NCBI GenBank assembly: GCA_012511525.1
Contig: JAAZFW010000389.1
Location: 1-7,418 of the forward strand
Length of the DNA stretch: 7,418 nt
Source: Clostridiaceae bacterium
GTDB taxonomy: Bacteria > Bacillota > Clostridia > Saccharofermentanales > UBA5734
Direction of reading: 5' to 3'
The position numbers and the translations under genes are program-made. The number at the start of each line of letters is the position of its first letter. Position 1 is the stretch's first letter. The notes under the pieces were generated by a model. It was not told the origin of the DNA, searched no databases, and saw only the letters and a list, made by a program, of their open reading frames with translations. Shown here piece after piece: positions 1 to 4,978 of the stretch.

Positions 1-351
1 AAGTATTTCACCAGTTTTCTGCCGGCTATTTCAGACAAAGCGCAAAAAGCGATCCGTGAGGAAGTGCGCAGATGGAAACTACAGCTGAAGCCAGACAAAA
101 GCATTAACGAATTGGCCAACATATTCAACAGCAAAATACAGGGCTGGATAAACTACTATACACATTTCTACAAAGCAGAAATCTACGCTGTGTTGAGATA
201 CATCAATGCGTGCCTTATCAAATGGGTTCGCAAGAAGTACAAGAAACTCAAACATCGACGCAGAGCGGAATACTGGTTGGGAAATGTGGCAAAAAGGGAG
301 AGAAAACTGTTTGCGCACTGGAAATTTGGGGTTATGCCAACGGCTGGATGA
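1..351 (+). CDS. ltrA: Group II intron reverse transcriptase/maturase, C-terminal fragment
   Basis: The first 116 codons in frame 1 form the C-terminal part of an intron-encoded protein, entering from the left edge and ending at TGA 349-351. It matches the maturase-specific domain (GIIM, domain X): the motif GWINYYTHF near codons 49-57, a very basic stretch (KKYKKLKHRRR) and the terminal LFAHWKFG common in LtrA-like proteins. The maturase domain binds the intron RNA and helps it fold for splicing and retrohoming. The reverse transcriptase fingers/palm with the YADD site would be upstream, so activity cannot be judged here. There is no visible endonuclease (HNH) domain after domain X, so the protein appears to be of the endonuclease-less type. 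The stop codon sits only three bases before domain V. The gene symbol is used in the family sense. Confidence 0.93.
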   Translation, partial: KYFTSFLPAISDKAQKAIREEVRRWKLQLKPDKSINELANIFNSKIQGWINYYTHFYKAEIYAVLRYINACLIKWVRKKYKKLKHRRRAEYWLGNVAKRERKLFAHWKFGVMPTAG

Positions 352-354
352 TGG

Positions 355-388
355 GAGCTGTATGAGCCGAGAGGTTCACGTACAGTTC
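355..388 (+). ncRNA. Group II intron domain V (catalytic hairpin)
   Basis: Exactly 34 nt fold as a canonical domain V. The lower helix pairs 355-362 with 381-388 and contains the AGC catalytic triad at 356-358. Position 363 (U) pairs with 378 (A), a two-base bulge (CG) lies at 379-380, and the upper helix 364-368 pairs with 373-377. The hairpin is closed by a GAGA (GNRA) tetraloop at 369-372. Length, triad, bulge and loop all agree with the universal group II domain V that holds the active-site metals, so this catalytic core looks intact. Confidence 0.93.
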
Positions 389-391
389 TGC

Positions 392-425
392 GAGAGGCTG
401 AGGGGGAAGTTCCCTCAGCCTACTC
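392..425 (+). ncRNA. Group II intron domain VI with bulged branch-point A422
   Basis: A nine-pair helix joins 396-404 to 412-420 with a short loop around 405-411. Below it 395 pairs with 421 and 392-394 pair with 423-425, leaving A422 unpaired on the 3' strand. A bulged adenosine at this place is the branch nucleotide that forms the lariat in the first splicing step. The geometry suggests the intron uses normal branching rather than hydrolysis only. Confidence 0.85.
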
Positions 426-439
426 TCTTGATTGCAGCC

Positions 440-2188
440 ATGAAGCGGCTTCGTTTCATTCCCAGTACAGGCAGCAACGATCCTTTCGAATACACTATTT
501 CGGCTGAGGCGCTGCTGACCCGGGGTTTTGGCATGGAACAGTATTACGCCAACCTGGCCGTCGACGTGCTGCCACGTTTGGGACAACAGCGCAAGCTGCG
601 GGTTGTACGCCTGACCGAGCAGGGCAAAGCCGAACTGGCTAAAATGTCAGGCGTCACCTCGATCGCGATCGATGAGCTTCCGGCCGTCTCCTATGTTCGT
701 GAGGACAACACGCATCATGTCCTGGTCATGCCTTTCGTCCAGGAGCTGTCTGAACTGAAACGGCTTGTCTATTTGGATTACGAACAGGATGCGGAGCGGC
801 TGCCCGGCAAGATCCGTCTCGAGATCACCGCGTTTGGATACTTGACCGAGAAAGGAGTCAAGGAGCAGTTCAGCGATTTTTCAGACGCGCTCGGCGGTGA
901 CAGCGGCGATACAGACAGGCTGGTCAGTAAAGAGCTGTACAGCGATACCATCGATCTCGATCTGTTAAGCCTTGACGCGATCGACATCGGCATCGCCAAA
1001 GACGGGAACAAGGCCCGGATCTATATGCTTCGGGCAGACGGGGAGATTTTCGGCGATGAGGTTGTCGAACTGGACATGCTGGATGTCCGGCAGCTGCAGC
1101 TTAGAATCGATCTGCCAAACCAATCGGGATTGATTCATACCGTAAGGCTTGATGAAGGCATGGCCGTCGACGACGTCTTCCTGACGGTCAGCATCAACGC
1201 GCCGGATATCCCGCGGGAAGCCGCCCTTGTTCTCCAGGAAAAAGCGGCCGCGGTGCACGCCATGGCGGAAAATCCCAGCGAACTGTCGGCCCTGCGCTGG
1301 TACGGGCGGCGGATCATCTACGATTTCATCGCCGCCCAAACCGAACGGGAGCGGACGATCGGCGCCGATCTGGACCTGATTGCAGGCAGAACCCAAAAGC
1401 CGCGGGTGATCGTTGTGACCCAGAAAGCGGGGGACACGCTGCAGACATCGATCAGCCTGATCGAAACCGGCAACCAAATACACGCCGGCAAGGAAGAAGC
1501 GATCCGAACATATAACATCGTCAGCGGACTTTACGCACTGACGCTTGAAGCTGATGTCCTGCCGGGCGCCGCCAATGGCCTGGCGGAAATCTGGTCGCAG
1601 GCTCCGGCCGGGACAGGCCTGGTCCTTTTGGATTATATCGGTGAAGAAACCTGCGGGGACCTGGAGAAAATCGGACTTCCCGAAGACCTGATCAATTATT
1701 TTATCGAGACGTCACGCATGATCCTGATTCCGGAAAACCCGTCCCAGATCGATGGCCGCCTGAGATGGGCCTGGCTGGAAATCGATCCGGATACCCACGA
1801 GCTCTATTCCGTCATTGATACGCTCGAAAAAGGAGCTTTTGTCGAAAACACCGTGGTCGATATCGTCAAGAGCGCCGCCCAGTACGCCGTCGGGGCCTTC
1901 AAGGGCGTCGAGACAGCAATCTGGTCAGTCGCCGTCTTTTCCCTGGAGACCGACGATTACAAAGAGATCCTCAAGTCCGCCCGGTCGCTGGCGCTGGGTC
2001 TGGCCGACCGGTTCGGATTCAACTACGGACCGATCGAGGGCGGAATCGGCGGCAAACCTTCGCTGTCACAGGCCGTTGGCCCAGTCAAGTTCAGTTTTGA
2101 CGGCAGTGCGGGCATGTCGCAGAACGTCCTGAGTTTTACAGATGGGTACAAGGCGGGTGTGGCATACTACTTCAGTCAGGCTGATTAA
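440..2188 (+). CDS. Unrecognised protein, possibly the 3' exon of a larger intron-interrupted gene
   Basis: The product is 582 residues from ATG 440 and I do not recognise the family. It is acidic and appears to be mixed alpha/beta, with no signal peptide, no convincing membrane segment and no obvious internal repeat. A very acidic stretch lies around residues 150-195. Around residue 443 it has a WAWLEIDPDT segment followed by a Gly/Ala-rich helical stretch; similar W-x-W-x-x-DP-x-T segments occur downstream of the catalytic core in some large transglutaminase-like bacterial proteins, but this is a recollection, not an identification. The start is uncertain. ATG 440 lies 8-14 nt after the intron end and has no Shine-Dalgarno sequence in front. 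The frame is open leftward through domains V and VI to an ATG at 206 inside the maturase gene, an implausible start. A TTG at 428 is also in frame. The natural N-terminus may therefore lie in an upstream exon outside the window. The stop overlaps the end of the convergent acetyltransferase gene by 17 bp. Sustained G+C-rich coding character supports a real gene. Confidence 0.75.
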   Translation: MKRLRFIPSTGSNDPFEYTISAEALLTRGFGMEQYYANLAVDVLPRLGQQRKLRVVRLTEQGKAELAKMSGVTSIAIDELPAVSYVREDNTHHVLVMPFVQELSELKRLVYLDYEQDAERLPGKIRLEITAFGYLTEKGVKEQFSDFSDALGGDSGDTDRLVSKELYSDTIDLDLLSLDAIDIGIAKDGNKARIYMLRADGEIFGDEVVELDMLDVRQLQLRIDLPNQSGLIHTVRLDEGMAVDDVFLTVSINAPDIPREAALVLQEKAAAVHAMAENPSELSALRWYGRRIIYDFIAAQTERERTIGADLDLIAGRTQKPRVIVVTQKAGDTLQTSISLIETGNQIHAGKEEAIRTYNIVSGLYALTLEADVLPGAANGLAEIWSQAPAGTGLVLLDYIGEETCGDLEKIGLPEDLINYFIETSRMILIPENPSQIDGRLRWAWLEIDPDTHELYSVIDTLEKGAFVENTVVDIVKSAAQYAVGAFKGVETAIWSVAVFSLETDDYKEILKSARSLALGLADRFGFNYGPIEGGIGGKPSLSQAVGPVKFSFDGSAGMSQNVLSFTDGYKAGVAYYFSQAD

Positions 2189-2690
2189 GATCAGGGTGAT
2201 CGGATCCCAACAGGTAATAGAACAGGACGATGTCCTCGAAATGACCGTCCTTCATCCGGAAACCTGCCGGAATCGTACCCAGGCGGACAAAGCCCAGCTT
2301 TTCATAGAGGTGAAGGGCCGGGGCGTTGGTTGCGACAACCGCGTTGAACTGCATGATTCGAAAGCCCAGTTGCCTGGCCATCTCCAGGGAGTGCCGGACC
2401 AGCTGTTCACCAGCCTTGAGGCCCCGGGCACCCGAGCGGACGGCATAGCTGGCGTTGGCGATATGGCCGCAGCGGCCGATGTTGTTCGGATGCAGGATGT
2501 AAAGGCCGACGATACCGCTGTCCGTTTCGGCGACGGCGGTCAGGCTCTGGCTGGCAAAAAACGCCGCGCCGCCCGCCGGATCCAACGGTTCGGTCTGGGG
2601 AAACGCGATCCCGTCAGCGACGACCTCGTTCCAAATCTCAAGTATGGTGTCCAGATCCTGTTCCCGGTAAGCCCGTATCGTCACACGCAT
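2172..2690 (-). CDS. GNAT-family N-acetyltransferase
   Basis: This 172-residue protein is predicted to transfer an acetyl group from acetyl-CoA to an amine on a small molecule or protein in the cytoplasm. It spans the whole GNAT fold: an N-terminal MRVTIRAYREQDLD strand/helix, the central strand ending near residue 66 (IVGLYILHP), motif A with the acetyl-CoA pyrophosphate loop ARGLKAGEQL (about 88-97), and motif B NAPALHLYEKLGF (about 122-134) that closes the fold. The stretch HPNNIGRCGHIANASY (67-82) resembles the yeast Mpr1 azetidine-2-carboxylate acetyltransferase and its bacterial relatives, so a role in detoxifying an amino-acid analogue is possible, at low confidence. The start at 2690 is chosen because AGAGGG (2702-2697) stands 6 nt in front; an in-frame TTG at 2708 would put that ribosome site inside the gene. 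It is transcribed alone, away from the operon at 2845, and its 3' end overlaps the gene at 440-2188. Confidence 0.93.
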   Translation of the reverse strand: MRVTIRAYREQDLDTILEIWNEVVADGIAFPQTEPLDPAGGAAFFASQSLTAVAETDSGIVGLYILHPNNIGRCGHIANASYAVRSGARGLKAGEQLVRHSLEMARQLGFRIMQFNAVVATNAPALHLYEKLGFVRLGTIPAGFRMKDGHFEDIVLFYYLLGSDHPDLNQPD

Positions 2691-2696
2691 GGTCTG

Positions 2697-2702
2697 CCCT
2701 CT
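2697..2702 (-). promoter_or_regulatory. Ribosome binding site of the acetyltransferase gene
   Basis: On the minus strand the hexamer AGAGGG stands 6 nt before ATG 2690-2688. It decides the start in favour of that ATG over the upstream in-frame TTG at 2708. Confidence 0.7.
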
Positions 2703-2732
2703 TTTCAAAAATCTTTCGGATTCTTTGGCAGT

Positions 2733-2761
2733 ATCTTATCGCATCAGGCCCTGCGAGCCAA
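2733..2761 (-). promoter_or_regulatory. Candidate sigma-70-type promoter for the acetyltransferase
   Basis: Read on the minus strand, TTGGCT (2761-2756) and TAAGAT (2738-2733) are separated by exactly 17 bp. Each matches the consensus at four of six positions. The -10 box lies about 43 bp from the start codon, leaving a short leader. This is found by eye only, and such matches arise by chance. Confidence 0.35.
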
Positions 2762-2775
2762 GTCCGAGCCATCAA

Positions 2776-2804
2776 TTGCCGAAGATGACCGGCTGTGCTA
2801 AGCT
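2776..2804 (+). promoter_or_regulatory. Candidate sigma-70-type promoter for the three-gene operon
   Basis: TTGCCG (2776-2781) and TAAGCT (2799-2804) are 17 bp apart, and a TGC extended -10 element (2796-2798) touches the -10 box. It lies about 40 bp before the operon's first start codon, in the only gene-free stretch upstream of it. No inverted repeat that would suggest an operator was recognised nearby. Confidence 0.4.
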
Positions 2805-2828
2805 GTTGATGGCCTTGTATCGCTTGAA

Positions 2829-2841
2829 GGGGGAGGTCCCC
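2829..2841 (+). promoter_or_regulatory. Ribosome binding site in a small G/C hairpin
   Basis: GGAGG at 2832-2836 stands 8 nt before ATG 2845 and decides that start. The flanking GGGG (2830-2833) and CCCC (2838-2841) can pair around a four-base AGGT loop, which would partly mask the site. The stem is only four pairs, so an effect on translation is a possibility rather than a claim. Confidence 0.6.
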
Positions 2842-2844
2842 GCG

Positions 2845-3924
2845 ATGTCTGCTGTTCTGTCCGCACAACATGGTAGCCGCGATGCGGTTGTCGCCTGGCT
2901 GCTTGAGCCAGACGACCCTGCTGTCCGTTATACGGCCCTGACCGATCTGCTGTACCGGCCTCAGGATGATCCGGACGTCACAGACGCCCGCTCGTCCCTG
3001 ATGCGCACGGGCCCTGTAGCTGAGCTGCTCGCGCTGCAGCGTGCGGACGGATCCTGGGGCGATCCGCGCCGCTTCTATACGGCCAAGTATACCGGGACCG
3101 TCTGGTCCTTGCTGCTCCTGGCGGAACTGGCAGCCGATCCAGCCCATCCGGGCGTGCGCCGGGCTGCGGAATTTATCTTTGCGCACAGCCAGCACCCGGA
3201 ATCCGGCGGCTTCTCGATGGAAAGCAGCAATAAAACTGGAACCGGCCTGGCCAGCGGCACCATTCCGTGCCTGACCGGCAACATGGTCTACAGCCTGATT
3301 CGGCTGGGGTATCTCGAGGATACGCGTCTCTGGCAGGCGATCGACTGGATCGTGCGCTGGCAGAGAGCAGACGACGGGGTCGATGCGCCGCCGCAGGATC
3401 CGATCACCAGCCGTTTCCCGATGTGCTGGGGCCTGCATAGCTGCCATATGGGCGTGGCTAAAACACTCAAGGCGCTGGCCGCCATTCCTGAAGCGCGGCG
3501 TACGCCGGCCGTGCGCCTCAAGATTGACCAGCTGACGGAGTACTTCCTGATTCACCACCTCCATAGGAAGAGCCACGACTTGGCCAGCACGGCCAAGCCC
3601 GGCTGGCTGAAACCCGGCTTCCCCCTGATGTACCAAACCGATAACCTTGAGCTGCTGGGCCTTTTTGCGCAGCTTCGCATGTGGGATGCACGTCTCCAAG
3701 AGGCTATGGATCTGCTGCTGGCCAGGCGCCTGCCGGACGGGCGTTGGAAGCTGGAAAACACGTTTAACGGAAAAATGAATGTGTTGATCGAACAGAAAGG
3801 TGAACCGTCCAAATGGATCACCCTCAAGGCGATGCTTATCCTGGAACGGTTCGAGAAACTCAGCCAACAGGCAGACAGGGAAGGAGACATTCAGGATCAT
3901 GGATTTACTAAAACCCGTCTGTGA
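2845..3924 (+). CDS. Squalene-cyclase/prenyltransferase-like alpha-toroid protein, function unknown
   Basis: The 359-residue product resembles a bacterial family with prenyltransferase/squalene-oxidase-type helical repeats; members are often given misleading names such as 'nitrogen fixation protein NifH', with which this has nothing in common. Visible repeat signatures are LLALQRADGSWG (61-72), WIVRWQRADDGV (168-179) and LLARRLPDGRW (291-301), like the QW motifs that brace the alpha/alpha barrel. The N-terminus (about 12-36) looks like a HEAT-type helical pair. The C-terminal WKLENTFNGKMNVLIEQKG (301-319) is, from memory, strongly conserved in the family. No DXDD acid motif of class II terpene cyclases is seen, so cyclase activity is unlikely. 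Cys142, Cys194, His198, Cys200 and His201, plus a His-rich stretch at 237-244, could bind a metal. There is no signal peptide. Start 2845 is chosen for its GGAGG site; the longer frame beginning at 2689 would run through the promoter region. It is the first gene of the operon and overlaps the sialidase gene by 26 bp. Confidence 0.85.
   Translation: MSAVLSAQHGSRDAVVAWLLEPDDPAVRYTALTDLLYRPQDDPDVTDARSSLMRTGPVAELLALQRADGSWGDPRRFYTAKYTGTVWSLLLLAELAADPAHPGVRRAAEFIFAHSQHPESGGFSMESSNKTGTGLASGTIPCLTGNMVYSLIRLGYLEDTRLWQAIDWIVRWQRADDGVDAPPQDPITSRFPMCWGLHSCHMGVAKTLKALAAIPEARRTPAVRLKIDQLTEYFLIHHLHRKSHDLASTAKPGWLKPGFPLMYQTDNLELLGLFAQLRMWDARLQEAMDLLLARRLPDGRWKLENTFNGKMNVLIEQKGEPSKWITLKAMLILERFEKLSQQADREGDIQDHGFTKTRL
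3882..3886 (+). promoter_or_regulatory. Sialidase ribosome binding site inside the upstream gene
   Basis: AGGAG at 3882-3886 lies within the last codons of the toroid gene, 12 nt before ATG 3899. The spacing is longer than optimal, so efficient initiation probably depends on ribosomes finishing the upstream gene 26 bp further on (translational coupling). Confidence 0.55.
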
Positions 3925-4978
3925 CAAGACCATCCTCGAACAAGCCGGCCATGACACCTGGCGCTACCGCATCCCGGGCCTGGTCGTCACGGCGGCCGGA
4001 ACCGTGTTGGCGTACTATGAAATCCGCCGCGACGCCGATGACTGGAACGCCTGCGGCATCGGGCTGCGCCGCAGCACCGACGGCGGCTTGAGCTGGGCGC
4101 CCCGATTTGATTTGGCCGCGCCGGGCAGCACGCTGACGATCAACAACCCGGTGATGGTCGCCGCCCGCTCCGGCCTGGTTCATTTTCTCTGGGAGACCGG
4201 ATACAACCGCATGTTTCACCAGGTCAGCCGCGACGACGGACTGACCTGGTCGGACCCGGTGGAGCAGACCACTGTGCTGAACGGCTTGCGTTCCCGTTAT
4301 GCCTGGACGGCCTTCGGGCTTGGCCCGGGCCACGGCATCGAGACCCGGGACGGCCGGCTGCTCGTGCCGGTCTGGCTCTGCGACGGCGGCGGCCGGGCGC
4401 ACCGGCCATCGGTGGTGGCCACGCTGTATAGCGAAGACGGCGGGCTGTCCTGGTCCTGCGGTGCGATCGTGCCCCGAATGACCGATCAGGGCGATGTCCT
4501 GGTCAATCCCAACGAATCCGCGCTGGTCGAGCTTCGTGACGGGCGGATCCTGATCAACATGCGCCATGAAACGCCGCGGCGGCACCGGGCGCTGGCCGTT
4601 TCGGACCAGGGCATCGGCGGCTGGTCCGCGCCCTGGCTGGACGACCGCCTGCCGGATCCGGTCTGCTGCGCCGGGATGGCCGGCTGGCCCGGGGTGTCCG
4701 GCGACCCGGATGTCGTGGCGTTCAGCAATTGCGCCACCTCAGGGCCGCAGCGAACCGACCTGACCATCCGGACCAGTCTGGACGGTGGCCGCACCTGGCC
4801 TGCGGCCCGGCTGTTGGAGATTGTAGCCGGCTACTCGGATCTGGCTTCACACGGCCCCTGGCTGTATTGCTTCTACGAACAAGGTCGGGCGGACCCGACC
4901 GGTATCTGCCCGCAAGCGCTGGTCATGGCCCGAATCAACCGGGCTTGGCTGGACAACAAACAGGAACGAGGCGAATGA
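3899..4978 (+). CDS. GH33-type exo-alpha-sialidase (BNR/Asp-box protein)
   Basis: The 359-residue protein is a six-bladed beta-propeller sialidase predicted to release terminal sialic acid from glycans. The YRIPG motif carries the first arginine of the triad (Arg24). Asp48 in DADDW is the likely acid/base, Glu206 in NESALVEL the partner of the nucleophile, Arg222 and Arg285 the remaining triad arginines, and Tyr312 in GYSDLA the nucleophile. The spacings Arg24-Asp48 (24), Glu206-Arg222 (16) and Arg285-Tyr312 (27) agree closely with well-studied bacterial sialidases such as that of Micromonospora viridifaciens. Four Asp-boxes (S-x-D-x-G-x-x-W) are at 59-66, 110-117, 178-185 and 293-300. There is no signal peptide or carbohydrate-binding module, and the length is close to a bare catalytic domain, so it is probably cytoplasmic. 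Relatives include hydrolases whose substrate is not certain to be sialic acid. Start 3899 was preferred over an in-frame ATG at 3800 because of the RBS and because YRIPG normally lies near the N-terminus. Confidence 0.92.
   Translation: MDLLKPVCDKTILEQAGHDTWRYRIPGLVVTAAGTVLAYYEIRRDADDWNACGIGLRRSTDGGLSWAPRFDLAAPGSTLTINNPVMVAARSGLVHFLWETGYNRMFHQVSRDDGLTWSDPVEQTTVLNGLRSRYAWTAFGLGPGHGIETRDGRLLVPVWLCDGGGRAHRPSVVATLYSEDGGLSWSCGAIVPRMTDQGDVLVNPNESALVELRDGRILINMRHETPRRHRALAVSDQGIGGWSAPWLDDRLPDPVCCAGMAGWPGVSGDPDVVAFSNCATSGPQRTDLTIRTSLDGGRTWPAARLLEIVAGYSDLASHGPWLYCFYEQGRADPTGICPQALVMARINRAWLDNKQERGE
4962..4971 (+). promoter_or_regulatory. Ribosome binding region of the beta-mannosidase gene
   Basis: Two weak Shine-Dalgarno elements overlap the sialidase 3' end: AGGA (4962-4965), 9 nt before ATG 4975, and GAGG (4968-4971), 9 nt before ATG 4981. 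They therefore do not decide between the two starts. The ATGA at 4975-4978 overlaps the sialidase stop, a usual sign of coupled translation. Confidence 0.55.

Larger units (their letters stand above)
1..432 (+). mobile_element. Group II intron, 3' portion (5' part outside the window)
   Basis: The region contains the end of a reverse transcriptase/maturase reading frame followed directly by intron RNA domains V and VI, the standard order of a mobile bacterial group II intron. Domains I-III, most of domain IV and the 5' splice site lie to the left of the window. The 3' splice site is not exactly placed: introns of this type usually end in AY, and the only such dinucleotide just after domain VI is AT at 431-432, slightly further from the branch A (422) than the usual 7-8 nt. 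The true end could therefore be anywhere from about 426 to 432. The intron is clearly A+T-richer than the genes to its right, consistent with horizontal acquisition. Confidence 0.9.

Noticed and set aside
206..439. N-terminal extension of the unknown gene back to ATG 206, inside the maturase gene
   Set aside because: It would overlap the maturase domain X coding sequence in another frame and translate intron domains V and VI. The extension shows no protein-like pattern and has no convincing ribosome site.
2142..2801. A 219-codon plus-strand frame opposite the acetyltransferase
   Set aside because: It is the mirror of a gene with clear GNAT motifs, and its own translation has no recognisable features.
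2845..3924. Functional squalene-hopene cyclase or nitrogenase NifH
   Set aside because: There is no DXDD motif, the length is roughly half that of hopene cyclases, and there is no P-loop or NifH cysteine pattern. Only the toroid repeat likeness is supported.
2638..3957. A 439-codon minus-strand frame across the toroid gene
   Set aside because: It is a shadow of the plus-strand gene. Its start lies inside the sialidase gene, and its translation is rich in Gln, Arg and His as expected for antisense of G+C-rich codons.
2845..4978. The toroid and sialidase products both being exactly 359 residues
   Set aside because: The two sequences share no similarity, so the equal length is coincidence and not duplication.
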